Positions 17,630 to 25,851 of a stretch of DNA of 64,000 bases are shown in pieces. The stretch is from Arthrobacter sp. TPD3018 (GTDB lineage Bacteria > Pseudomonadota > Alphaproteobacteria > Sphingomonadales > Sphingomonadaceae). The notes beneath the pieces were generated by a model. That model was not told the DNA's origin, searched no databases, and worked only from the letters and a program-made list of their open reading frames with translations. Each line of letters starts with the position of its first letter. Position 1 is the first letter of the stretch. The translations under genes were made by a program, and so were the position numbers. The DNA is taken from the NCBI GenBank assembly GCA_003075315.1, contig QDFQ01000001.1:310001-374000 (forward strand), in the 5' to 3' direction.

Positions 17630-18643
17630 ATGCGTGTGCTGTTCGTCATCCTGGCGGTGTTGCTGATCGTCCCCGACTGGGCGGGGGAAGAGCGCCTGCC
17701 GCTGCTGGGGCGGCATCCCGAGCTGACCGTGCGGCGCGTCGATCTCGACCCCGCCGATCCATCGCGTCGCAGGCTGGGATCGCTGACGTATCTCGGCGGT
17801 GCCGAGTTGCGCAGCCGCGATCCGGCGTTCGGCGGCTATTCGTCGCTGCGAGTGGAGCGACAACCGAACGGCGACCGGTTCACGCTGCTCAGCGATGGCG
17901 GCAATATCGTCGCCTTCACGATGGGCGCGGACTGGCGGCCGCATGGCGTGCAGTTTCAGAACCTGCCGCAGGGACCGGGCACCGGGTGGGAGAAGCGCGA
18001 CCGCGACACCGAATCGATGGCGGTCGATCCGACGACGGGACAGATCTGGGTGGGATATGAGCGCTATAACGCCATCTGGCGCTACGCTCCCGGTTTCGCG
18101 CGCGCAGTGGCGCAGCGGACGCCGGCCGAGATGGCACGCTGGCCGATCAACGGCGGCCCCGAATCGCTCGCGCGCCTGCCGGACGGGCAATTCGTGACGA
18201 TCAGCGAGGATGCGCATGTCCCGCCAGCCCATTGGACGGGGGCGGAAGCCGAACGGCTGCACAGTCGCACCGCGTTACTCTTCCCCGGCGATCCGATCCG
18301 CACGCGGCCGGTCTATTTCGCCTATATGCCCTATGGGCGGTACGATCCCGCCGATGCGACCGCCTTGCCCAACGGCGATCTGCTGGTGCTCGATCGGGCG
18401 TTCCGGCTGCCCTTTCGGTTCAGCAATCGCCTGTCGCTGGTGCCGGCATCCGCGATTCGTGCGGGGGCCGTGGCGCGGGGGCGTCTGCTCGCGACGCTCG
18501 ATTCGCCACTGATCCACGATAATTTCGAAGGGGTCGCGACGACGATCGAGGATGGCGCGACGATCGTCTGGTTGGTGTCCGACGACAATCAGCTGCCGAT
18601 GCAGCGGACGTTGCTGCTGAAGTTCCGGCTCGATTCGCGCTGA
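17630..18643 (+). CDS. Esterase-like/phytase-like beta-propeller protein, exported
   Basis: 337 residues from ATG 17630, preceded by TGAGGCG; ATG 17618 would add four residues. The N-terminus is a membrane/signal segment (MRVLFVILAVLLIVPDWAG). The rest matches the 'esterase-like activity of phytase family' domain: repeated blade motifs such as LTYLGGAELRSRDPAFGGYS, DRDTESMAVDPTTGQIWVG, GGPESLARLPDGQFVTISED and DNFEGVATTIEDGATIVWLV, rich in the acidic residues typical of this propeller. Enzymatic activity is not established for most members; probably periplasmic. Confidence 0.82.
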   Translation: MRVLFVILAVLLIVPDWAGEERLPLLGRHPELTVRRVDLDPADPSRRRLGSLTYLGGAELRSRDPAFGGYSSLRVERQPNGDRFTLLSDGGNIVAFTMGADWRPHGVQFQNLPQGPGTGWEKRDRDTESMAVDPTTGQIWVGYERYNAIWRYAPGFARAVAQRTPAEMARWPINGGPESLARLPDGQFVTISEDAHVPPAHWTGAEAERLHSRTALLFPGDPIRTRPVYFAYMPYGRYDPADATALPNGDLLVLDRAFRLPFRFSNRLSLVPASAIRAGAVARGRLLATLDSPLIHDNFEGVATTIEDGATIVWLVSDDNQLPMQRTLLLKFRLDSR

Positions 18644-18710
18644 CGGACCGCGCGCCGTCGACGACCGGGCGATCCGCCCCCGCCCTGGTTGTCTGCGCCG
18701 CCATCATCAA

Positions 18711-18750
18711 CGCCAAAAGCCCGCCGCTCCGGGGGAGCAGCGGGCCTTGG
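18711..18750 (-). terminator. Rho-independent terminator of rpmB
   Basis: On the minus strand: GCCCGCTGCTC, loop, GAGCGGCGGGC, then TTTTGG. It lies about 30-70 nt past the rpmB stop and has the stem-plus-T pattern. Confidence 0.75.
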
Positions 18751-18781
18751 CAAGCCGGAAACGAACGTCGCTGTCGACCGC

Positions 18782-19081
18782 TTACGCGGCGGCGGCGGTC
18801 GCCGACAGCTTCTTGACGATTTCGCGCTTCAGGCGGCGGCAGCGCAGCGACAGCTTGTCGTCGCCGGTCTTCACCAGCCAGTTGTCGAGACCGCCATTGT
18901 GCTCGACCGAGCGCAGGCCGTGGGTCGACACGCGCAGACGCACGCTCTTCTCGAGCGAATCGGACATCAGCGTGACGTTCTGCAGGTTCGGCAGGAACGT
19001 GCGCTTGGTCTTGTTGTTGGCGTGGGAAACGTTGTGACCCACCTGCCGGCCCTTGCCGGTCAGCTCGCAAATGCGCGACAT
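18782..19081 (-). CDS. rpmB: 50S ribosomal protein L28
   Basis: 99 residues. N-terminal [20 protein letters not shown] with the typical [14 protein letters not shown] continuation, SLRLRVS-like [20 protein letters not shown], and a basic/Ala-rich end (LSATAAAA). L28 is a small protein of the large ribosomal subunit. RBS AGGAT lies upstream. Monocistronic, with a strong terminator, convergent with the phytase-like gene. rpmG is not adjacent. Confidence 0.96.
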   Translation of the reverse strand: MSRICELTGKGRQVGHNVSHANNKTKRTFLPNLQNVTLMSDSLEKSVRLRVSTHGLRSVEHNGGLDNWLVKTGDDKLSLRCRRLKREIVKKLSATAAAA

Positions 19082-19249
19082 GGCTTTAAATCCTGAATTC
19101 GGTTGCCCGGAAAGCCGGCGCCACTAGCGGCTTCGCGGCGATCCGTCAACCATGGGGCGATCCGCGCACCGTCGAATGCCGGGTGCAACGGACTCGGACA
19201 CGCGGCGTTGTTACGCCATCGTAAAGGTCACGAACAGGGGACGGTTCAC

Positions 19250-19459
19250 ATGCGCACGTTGCTGGCATTGCTCGGGGTCATCGCGCTCATCGTCGTGGCG
19301 CTGATGTATTTCGGCTTCATCAATATCGATCAGACGCGCCCGGCACTGGTGCAGGCGCCGCAGTTCAAGGCCGACGTCGCCCGCGTCAGCGTCGGTACCG
19401 AAAAGAAGACGGTCGAGGTGCCGACCGTGAATGTCGAGCGGCCGGGCAACGCCCAATAA
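19250..19459 (+). CDS. Small conserved membrane-anchored protein, function unknown
   Basis: 69 residues from ATG 19250 (CAGGGG upstream). One N-terminal transmembrane/signal-anchor helix (MRTLLALLGVIALIVVALMY) is followed by a short soluble tail containing DVARVSVGTEKKTVEVPTVN. The tail motif VGTEKKTVEVPT looks conserved-like rather than random, and the frame ends naturally 42 nt before tadA. I do not recognise a characterised family. Possibly cotranscribed with tadA. Confidence 0.65.
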   Translation: MRTLLALLGVIALIVVALMYFGFINIDQTRPALVQAPQFKADVARVSVGTEKKTVEVPTVNVERPGNAQ

Positions 19460-19501
19460 GGGGCGCTTTCGCGAATCGGGGATCGGGGGCAGGAGGGGGC
19501 G

Positions 19502-19951
19502 ATGTTTCCCCTGCCGCCCCCCATGCGACGCGCCCTCGACGCAGCCGCTGCCGCCGCCGCGGCAGGCGAGGTGCCGGTGGGTGCGGTGCTGCTGTGGCGC
19601 GGCGAGGTGGTCGCCGAGGCAGCCAATGCACCGCGCGCGCTGTGCGATCCCACCGCCCATGCCGAGATGCGCGTGATCCGCGAGGCGGCGGCGCGGCTGG
19701 GCCGTGAGCGGCTGGAAGAGGCGGATCTGTGGGTGACGCTGGAGCCCTGCGCAATGTGTGCGGGGGCGATCGCGCATGCGCGGATCGGGCGGCTGTATTA
19801 CGGCGCGAGCGACCCCAAGGGCGGGGCGATCGAGCATGGGCCGCGGCTGTTCTCGCAACCCACCGTGCATCACCGACCAGAAGTGTACGGTGGGATCGGC
19901 GAGGCAGAGGCGGCGGCGCTGCTGCGGGCTTTCTTTCGCGACCGGCGGTAA
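19502..19951 (+). CDS. tadA: tRNA-specific adenosine deaminase (A34 to I34)
   Basis: 149 residues. Cytidine-deaminase fold with zinc ligands HAEM and EPCAMCAGA, and PVGAVLLWRGEVVAEAAN upstream. It deaminates the wobble adenosine of tRNA-Arg(ACG). The SDPKGGAIEHG stretch after the zinc site is typical of TadA rather than of guanine or cytosine deaminases. The start MFPLPPPMRRALDAA has GGAGGGGGCG just upstream. Confidence 0.92.
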   Translation: MFPLPPPMRRALDAAAAAAAAGEVPVGAVLLWRGEVVAEAANAPRALCDPTAHAEMRVIREAAARLGRERLEEADLWVTLEPCAMCAGAIAHARIGRLYYGASDPKGGAIEHGPRLFSQPTVHHRPEVYGGIGEAEAAALLRAFFRDRR

Positions 19952-19953
19952 TC

Positions 19954-20154
19954 GGGTTCGCGCGAAGCCGCTAAGACGCGAACGGGTCGCGCCGTGGAGC
20001 CGCGTTGGTCTGTTTCATGGATTGTGCGCGCAGAGGCGCTGAGAGCGCAGAGAGGGTGCGGTCTGGGCCGGCGCAGCTTGTCCCTCACAGAATGATTGGC
20101 GCTGACGGTGCCTCGAATGCGACCTCTTGGCGTCTTCGCGTCTTCGCGCGAACC
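19954..20154. repeat. 201-bp element with GGTTCGCGCGAAG terminal inverted repeats
   Basis: GGTTCGCGCGAAG at the left end and CTTCGCGCGAACC at the right end are exact inverse complements (13 bp), followed inward by related AAGACGCGAA and GTCTTCGCG segments. It occupies most of the 276-nt gap between tadA and the OmpA-family gene. There is no coding capacity in the core. It resembles a non-autonomous element; no second copy is seen in the window. Confidence 0.6.
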
Positions 20155-20227
20155 AAACTGGCGCCGCAGCGCGCGTCTCAGCGCCAAACACCCGCCGGCA
20201 CCAATGGCACCGGCGGGCAACGGCATC

Positions 20228-20902
20228 TTACTGACGCAGGTCGTTCTGCGAGATCGGCACGATCTTGATTTCGACACGGCGGTTGGCGGCGCGGCCGGCT
20301 TCGGTGTCGTTCGAGGCGACCGGGTTGCTCTCGCCGAAGCCGCGCGTGCCGATACGGGCGGCCTGGACACCGTGCGCGGCCAGATAGTCGGCGACCGACA
20401 CGGCGCGGCGTTCCGACAGCTGCTGGTTGTACGAATCCGAGCCGGTCGAATCGGTGAAGCCGTACACGTCGACGAAGGTCTGGTTGTACTGCGACAGCGT
20501 GTCGGCGACCTGGTCGAGCGTGCGCTGGAACTGCGGCTGCACCGCGGAACTGTTATAGCCGAAGGTGATGCCCGACGGAATGTTGAGGATCAGATTGTCG
20601 CCCTCGCGCGTCACCTGCACGTCGGTGCCGGCGGTGCGGGCACGCAGGTCGCGTTCCTGCTTGTCCATATAGGCACCGATGCCGGCGCCCGCGAGGCCGC
20701 CGATGCCGGCGCCCAGGATCTTCGCGGTACGATCGTTACGGCCGCCGACCAGGTCGCCGAGCAGATAGCCGCCGAGCGCGCCGCCGATGCCGCCGATCGC
20801 GGTCGACGAGATACGGCGCTGGCCGGTTTCCGGATCGGTGGTGCAGGCGCTGGTCGTAACGAGCGCCGTGAGTGCGGCGGCGGCGAGGAATTTGGAGCGC
20901 AT
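20228..20902 (-). CDS. OmpA family lipoprotein with glycine zipper
   Basis: 224 residues from MRSKFLAAAALTALVTTSAC (start complement 20900-20902); the longer upstream frame has no signal and is rejected. The lipobox TSAC makes it a lipoprotein processed by Lgt (encoded at 7533). Next comes a glycine-zipper segment (GGIGGALGGYLLGDLVGG, GAGIGGLAGAGIGAYMDK, about residues 37-85), then the OmpA-like peptidoglycan-binding domain, with VYGFTDSTGSDSYNQQLSE, RRAVSVADYLA and the terminal RAANRRVEIKI. It resembles YiaD/Pal-type proteins that link outer membrane and murein. Confidence 0.88.
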   Translation of the reverse strand: MRSKFLAAAALTALVTTSACTTDPETGQRRISSTAIGGIGGALGGYLLGDLVGGRNDRTAKILGAGIGGLAGAGIGAYMDKQERDLRARTAGTDVQVTREGDNLILNIPSGITFGYNSSAVQPQFQRTLDQVADTLSQYNQTFVDVYGFTDSTGSDSYNQQLSERRAVSVADYLAAHGVQAARIGTRGFGESNPVASNDTEAGRAANRRVEIKIVPISQNDLRQ

Positions 20903-21090
20903 GATGTCCCTTTGCTTGCAGGTGGCCTTCGTCTGGGGGGAATAACTCAGGTCCGAAGCGGCTTGTTCCGCCTGCGATCTGAACGGTGGATGAGCCGGGG
21001 GCCGATGCGAGTGCAACGCACTTTCCGCGGCCACGGTGCAATCAGGCGGTTGTCGCGGCCGGACTTGTACGGCAAAGACACGTCACGCCG

Positions 21091-22392
21091 ATGGCACCGC
21101 TTCCGCCCTTCCCCTGGATCGACGTCCTCATCATCCTCGCGCTTGTCGCGTTGAACGGCGTATTCGCGATGAGCGAACTCGCGATCGTCTCGTCGCGCAA
21201 GGCGCGGCTGGAGGCGATGGCGCGTTCGGGGCGCAAAGGCCCCGCCGCCGCGCTGCAACTCGCTGCCGATCCCGGCAAATTCCTGTCCTCCGTGCAGATC
21301 GGCATCACGCTGATCGGCATTTTGGCCGGCGCCTATTCGGGATCGAGCCTGGGCAGCCCCACCGCTGCCCGGCTGCAGCTGCTGGGCCTGTCCGCACATA
21401 CGGCGGAAACGCTGGGCTTCGCGCTGGTGATCGGCCTCACCACCTACGCCTCGCTGATCATTGGCGAGCTCGTTCCCAAGCAGTTTGCGCTGCGTAAGCC
21501 CGAAACGGTCGCCAGCCTCGTCGCGCTGCCGATGCGCTATATCGCGCTGGTCTGCGCGCCGCTCGTCTGGGTGCTCGATTCGTCGAGCGCGCTCGTCTTT
21601 CGAATCCTCGGCCTCAACCGCGAATCGGAAGACCAGGTGACGGCGGAGGAGTTGCACCTGATCGTCGCGGAAGCCAGCAAGTCGGGCGTGATCGAGGAGC
21701 ATGAGCGCACGATCATCTCCGGCGTCGTTCGCCTTGCCGACCGACCGGTGCGCGAGGTGATGACGCCGCGCACCGAAGTCGACTGGCTCGATTGCAACCT
21801 CGACGCCGACCGTATCCGCGACATCCTGCTCGCCACGCCGCACACCCGGCTGCCGGTGGCGGAAGGGTCGGTCGATGCGGTCGTCGGCGTCGTCCAGTCG
21901 CGCGACATCGCGTCTGCGCTGTTCCGCGGCGAGCCGCTCGACCTCAAGACGCTCATGCGCAAGGCGCCGGTCGTGATCGATCGGATCGACGCGATGGACG
22001 CGCTGATCGCGCTGCGCCAGGCGGAAGTGCCGATGGCGTTGATCCACGACGAATACGGCCATTTCGAAGGGATCGTGACGCCGGCCGACCTGCTTGCTGC
22101 GATCGCAGGCGAGTTCGCGAGCGATGCCGATCCCGACGAGGCGCCCTCCGTCGTGGTACGCGATGACGGATCGTTGCTGGTCGCCGGTACGATGGCGGCC
22201 GACGCACTCGCCGAACGGCTCGGCATCGACCTGCCCGAGGATCGCGATTACGCGACTGTCGCCGGTCTGGCGCTTGCTGCCTTCCGCCATTTGCCAGGCG
22301 AGGGCGAGCATTTCGAAGAACAGGGCTGGCGATTCGAGGTCGTCGACCTCGACGGCCGCCGCATCGACAAATTGCTCGTCAGCGAAATCTGA
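21091..22392 (+). CDS. CNNM/CBS-domain transporter-like protein (HlyC/CorC, 'hemolysin' family)
   Basis: 433 residues from ATG 21091. An N-terminal CNNM (DUF21) membrane domain contains LNGVFAMSELAIVSSRKARL, SSVQIGITLIGILAGAYSGS and LIIGELVPKQFALRKPE. Two CBS domains follow (from about residue 205, DRPVREVMTPRTEVDWLD, and LIHDEYGHFEGIVTPADLL), then a C-terminal CorC_HlyC (FAD-binding-like) domain ending DLDGRRIDKLLVSE. Family members are linked to Mg2+/Na+ transport; the old 'hemolysin' name is not a functional claim. Divergent from the OmpA lipoprotein gene. Confidence 0.88.
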   Translation: MAPLPPFPWIDVLIILALVALNGVFAMSELAIVSSRKARLEAMARSGRKGPAAALQLAADPGKFLSSVQIGITLIGILAGAYSGSSLGSPTAARLQLLGLSAHTAETLGFALVIGLTTYASLIIGELVPKQFALRKPETVASLVALPMRYIALVCAPLVWVLDSSSALVFRILGLNRESEDQVTAEELHLIVAEASKSGVIEEHERTIISGVVRLADRPVREVMTPRTEVDWLDCNLDADRIRDILLATPHTRLPVAEGSVDAVVGVVQSRDIASALFRGEPLDLKTLMRKAPVVIDRIDAMDALIALRQAEVPMALIHDEYGHFEGIVTPADLLAAIAGEFASDADPDEAPSVVVRDDGSLLVAGTMAADALAERLGIDLPEDRDYATVAGLALAAFRHLPGEGEHFEEQGWRFEVVDLDGRRIDKLLVSEI

Positions 22393-22517
22393 TGTGGCCG
22401 GCCGGTATGCCGGCGGCGTCCGTTTCGATGCTATCTCGCTAACATAAGGCAATATCCGCCTGGCATAGGACAATTCGTCCCATCGACGGCGGGGGCGGGC
22501 GTGCCCACCTATCGCGG

Positions 22518-22958
22518 ATGGAACAGCCCGACACGCCCGCCCAGCCCTCCAAACTCCGCTGGATCCTGCATTGCGGCTGGAAGGGGCTGTGCCCGCGCTG
22601 CGGCGAGGGGCGGATGTTCCGATCGTGGCTGAAGATCGTTGATCGCTGCGAGCATTGCGGACTCGACTATCGCTTCGCCGCGCCGGACGATGGCCCCGCC
22701 TTCTTCTCGCTGTGCATCATCGCACTGCCGCTGATCTTCTTCGTCGTGTGGCTGCAGGTGGCGTTCGAACCGCCCTTCTGGGTGCATCTGATCACGTCGG
22801 TGCCCGTGATGGTCGCGGGGACTTTATTGCCGCTGCGGCCGATCAAGGGCTGGCTGGTCGCATCGCAATTCGTCAACCGCGCGCAGGAGGCGGGCACGCA
22901 AGGCCTGTGGCGCCGCCTGCACGGCACCGACGACGTCACCAACGATTTCGACCAGTAA
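22518..22958 (+). CDS. DUF983 family membrane protein with zinc-ribbon N-terminus
   Basis: 146 residues. The N-terminal treble of cysteines CPRCGEGRMF and CEHCGLDYRF (about residues 25-54) forms a probable zinc ribbon. Two transmembrane helices follow (FFSLCIIALPLIFFVVWLQV and ITSVPVMVAGTLLPLRP). DUF983 genes are widespread in alphaproteobacteria and in other genomes lie near cytochrome oxidase genes; none is nearby here. Function unknown. Convergent with the HhH protein gene, 14 nt apart. Confidence 0.8.
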   Translation: MEQPDTPAQPSKLRWILHCGWKGLCPRCGEGRMFRSWLKIVDRCEHCGLDYRFAAPDDGPAFFSLCIIALPLIFFVVWLQVAFEPPFWVHLITSVPVMVAGTLLPLRPIKGWLVASQFVNRAQEAGTQGLWRRLHGTDDVTNDFDQ

Positions 22959-22972
22959 GGCGCGCCGGCGCG

Positions 22973-23671
22973 TTACAGCCGGCCGAAGACGCGCTCGAAC
23001 CCGGCCGTGTCGCCCGCCGCGAGGAAGCGGGCCTGTTCGATCCAGCGGTCGCGCTCCATCCGGCCGGCGAACGGCCCCAGCTGCGCATCAAGTGCCGCAG
23101 CCTGTTCTGGGCTGAGCGCGGCGACCTGACCCACGGTGCTGATGCCGAGTTCACCGAGCCGCGCGGCGAGCTTGGGGCCGAGGCCCTTCAGCGTCGACAC
23201 CGGGGCATTGGCGGGATCGGCGGTGACGGGCGCGGGGGCCGCCGGTGCGGACGCGGCTTCCTGCGCCGGTGCGGCGTCCAGCGGTGCGCTGGCGGCGATC
23301 GGTTCGTCGGCGATCGGGTCGGTCGCCGCGGGCATGTCGGGTGCGGGATCGGCCGCCTGCGGTGCTGGCGCGGTGACGGGTGGTGGCGCGACGGGCGCGG
23401 GCGCCGCTACCGGTGCTGGTGTCGGTGTCGGGGCTTCCGCTGTCGGTGCGGACGTGTCGTCCGCGGTCCGTACCACTTCGGCATTGTGATCGGCGATATC
23501 ACGCTCCGCCGTACGGCGCTGCCGCTTCAGTCGGATGCCCCAGATGATCGCGACGATCGTCAGCAGCGCGAAGATGGCGATGATCGCCAGATGTGCGGCG
23601 GTGAAGGCGTCGGTGGTGCTCGGGATCAGACTGGCGCCCGAGGCGCCGCCGGCAGAGGCGGTGTCGTTCAT
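22973..23671 (-). CDS. Membrane-anchored helix-hairpin-helix protein with Ala/Pro linker
   Basis: 232 residues. One transmembrane helix near the N-terminus (about residues 27-46, HLAIIAIFALLTIVAIIWGI) is followed by basic KRQRRTAER, then about 90 residues of Ala/Pro/Thr-rich linker, then a C-terminal helix-hairpin-helix-like domain (about 158-225): STLKGLGPKLAARLGELGIS plus TVGQVAALSPEQAAALD. This C-terminal domain resembles those found in some NADH-quinone oxidoreductase-associated and polymerase-like proteins. DNA binding at the membrane is possible; function unknown. Confidence 0.72.
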   Translation of the reverse strand: MNDTASAGGASGASLIPSTTDAFTAAHLAIIAIFALLTIVAIIWGIRLKRQRRTAERDIADHNAEVVRTADDTSAPTAEAPTPTPAPVAAPAPVAPPPVTAPAPQAADPAPDMPAATDPIADEPIAASAPLDAAPAQEAASAPAAPAPVTADPANAPVSTLKGLGPKLAARLGELGISTVGQVAALSPEQAAALDAQLGPFAGRMERDRWIEQARFLAAGDTAGFERVFGRL

Positions 23672-23716
23672 GCGGGTGATCCTAGCGATGGCGTGTCGAG
23701 GGGGCGAGGGGGTTTG

Positions 23717-25567
23717 TCATGAACCCAGCACATGCGCCGACAGCGCCACGCAATCCGCGTCGCCGGCACGGGGTTCCTGCTTGCCGGTAATCGCGCGGCC
23801 CAGCGCCTTCAGCACGTTGCCGACGGACTTGACCTGCGCCGGCACGACGATCTCGGGCGCGCTGAGCGTGCCGGTGAGGAAGGCGGCGCCGGGTAGGCGG
23901 AGCAGGCCGTCGCCTTTGGGTGCGCCGGTCAGCCGCATGTCGAGCCGTTCGGCGGGGAAGCGCAACGTGCCGGTGCCGTGCAACTGGCTGGCGCTCGTAT
24001 CGACGATCATCGGCGCGGCGTGGCCCAGGCCGTCCGTCACCTTCAGCCCGACGACGACGCAGCGCAGACGGGCGCGTTCGCTTTCACCCGCCAGCAGCGC
24101 GCGTCCGGCATCGAAGCCCAGCGCCGCGGCGTAGCGTTGCGGCAGCGTGCCGTCGCGCACCACGAAACCGATGCGGCCGTCGGACCGCCCCACGGCGGCA
24201 CGGATCGTATCGCCGCGGCCGGAGAGGCGCGCCCGTGCCGCGATCCGCCCGGTAAAGTCGCCGCCGGTGCCGGGCAGCGCCGCGACCCGCGTGCCGCTCA
24301 GTCGCATATCGACCGTCAGCAGCGGGCTGGGGGCACCGTCGCGCTGGTCGACGCGCAGGCTGCCCTTGGCGGTGCCATCGGCGAGCACCAGCGTCAGCGG
24401 CGCGACGTCGAGCCGCGTGTGGTCGAGCGCCAGTACCGTCGACAGCGCGCGCACCGGCGTCGGCCCGCTGCGGCTGACGACGCGCGCGATGCGGAGCGAT
24501 AGGCGGCCGTCGGTTTTTCCGATCTTGCTGAGGTCGATCCGCGTATCCGGCACGACATGCGGCCCGATCGCGCGTTCGCGTGCGGCCGCTTGCGCGCGGC
24601 CTTCGTCGGAGGCGAGATCACCGAAATCGAAGCGGTTGGAGGTGACCGCGCCGTCCAGCTTCGTGCGGCCGTCCTGCTTGTCGACCGTGACATGGCCGGC
24701 GATGTCGGACTGGCCGATCGTGCCCTTCAGGTCGTTGACGATCCACTTGGGCGCATCATGGCGCACATGCGCGGTCAGCGCGACGGGTTGCGTGCCGAAC
24801 AGGCCCGCTTCGATCACCGCGTCGATCAGGCGCAGGTCCGCGGCGCGCGCGGTGACGTCCAGCGTCATCGCGTCGGTATCGAGTGGCACGTCGGTGCTGC
24901 CCTTGGCCCGCATCGACAGCCGGTCGCCGTCGATCGTCGCGGTAAAGGCCCAGGGGCCGGGGGAGGGCTGTGCGACGGACGCGCCGTCGAGCGCGATGCG
25001 GACGGGCACGCCGCGAATCGTGCCGTTGCCCTTGGCGCGCAGCCCCTGCGCATCGGACGAGACCTGCACCACGGCGCTGCGGCGGCGCTTGTCGTCGCGA
25101 TAGCGGATGGTCGCGTCGCGGATCGTCAGCCCTTTGAGGTCGCTCGACGCGCCGCCGCTTTCCGCCTCGCCAGGCCGCGACCAGTTGGTCCGGCCGTTCG
25201 CGTCGCGCACCAGCGCCAGTTGCAGTCCGTCCGCAACGATATCGCGCGGGCGGAAGGTGCCGGTCAGCAACGGCCAGACGGGGAAGGTGACACGCGCTTC
25301 GCGCAGGGTCAGGAAATTGCCACTGCCGGCCCAGCCCGCCTGCGGGATCGTGACGTCGCGGACGCGGATCGTCGGTGTGAAGCCGATCGTATCCACCCGA
25401 TCCATCGCCCCGATCACCACCGGTCGGCCGAAGCGCTTGGCAAGCCGATCGGCGACCACGCCCTTCAGCACCCCATAAGGAAAGGCGGCGATGACGAGCA
25501 GCAACACCAGCGGCACCGCAACGAGGACAGGCACGTAACGCCTGCCGGCGCGGAGACGGGGGGTCAT
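23717..25567 (-). CDS. AsmA family protein
   Basis: 616 residues. An N-terminal membrane anchor (VPVLVAVPLVLLLVIAAFPY) is followed by the AsmA entry RLAKRFGRPVVIGAMDRVDT, a long beta-rich chorein-like body (IRDATIRYRDDKRRRSAVVQ), and the C-terminal AsmA_2 signature near RLDMRLTGAPKGDGLLRLPG. AsmA-like proteins span the periplasm and are implicated in lipid transport and outer-membrane homeostasis. Located 44 nt beyond the HhH gene start on the same strand, so the two may be cotranscribed with this gene first. Confidence 0.85.
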   Translation of the reverse strand: MTPRLRAGRRYVPVLVAVPLVLLLVIAAFPYGVLKGVVADRLAKRFGRPVVIGAMDRVDTIGFTPTIRVRDVTIPQAGWAGSGNFLTLREARVTFPVWPLLTGTFRPRDIVADGLQLALVRDANGRTNWSRPGEAESGGASSDLKGLTIRDATIRYRDDKRRRSAVVQVSSDAQGLRAKGNGTIRGVPVRIALDGASVAQPSPGPWAFTATIDGDRLSMRAKGSTDVPLDTDAMTLDVTARAADLRLIDAVIEAGLFGTQPVALTAHVRHDAPKWIVNDLKGTIGQSDIAGHVTVDKQDGRTKLDGAVTSNRFDFGDLASDEGRAQAAARERAIGPHVVPDTRIDLSKIGKTDGRLSLRIARVVSRSGPTPVRALSTVLALDHTRLDVAPLTLVLADGTAKGSLRVDQRDGAPSPLLTVDMRLSGTRVAALPGTGGDFTGRIAARARLSGRGDTIRAAVGRSDGRIGFVVRDGTLPQRYAAALGFDAGRALLAGESERARLRCVVVGLKVTDGLGHAAPMIVDTSASQLHGTGTLRFPAERLDMRLTGAPKGDGLLRLPGAAFLTGTLSAPEIVVPAQVKSVGNVLKALGRAITGKQEPRAGDADCVALSAHVLGS

Positions 25568-25631
25568 GCCAGCGGGACGCGCCGGAGCGCCATTGGTTCC
25601 GGCACGGTCCTTCGGCCAGTTCGCTGCGGGA

Positions 25632-25793
25632 TCAGAAATCGATCGCGATGCCCTTCAATTCCCAGTCGCCGTAGCGCGTGGGATCGAGGCCCAACGGGTC
25701 TTCCGTCTTCGGCTCGACCGGCTCAGGGGTGGGCACGGGCGGGTTCTGGCTGAGATAGGCGGGCGGCTTCAGATGTTCGGGACGTTGGCCCAT
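25632..25793 (-). CDS. DUF1674 protein, succinate dehydrogenase assembly factor 4-like
   Basis: 53 residues from ATG (complement 25791-25793). It ends in the DUF1674 signature GLDPTRYGDWELKGIAIDF after a Pro-rich N-terminal half (PPVPTPEPVEPKTEDP). Mitochondrial SdhAF4 chaperones the flavinylated SdhA subunit; the bacterial DUF1674 role is inferred from homology. No sdh genes are in the window. Divergent from the RsmB-family gene with 58 nt between the starts. Confidence 0.82.
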   Translation of the reverse strand: MGQRPEHLKPPAYLSQNPPVPTPEPVEPKTEDPLGLDPTRYGDWELKGIAIDF

Positions 25794-25851
25794 CGCGTCT
25801 CTCCGGTCTAAGGGACCCACTATATCGTTCCGTACCGAAGGTTTCTCAAGC

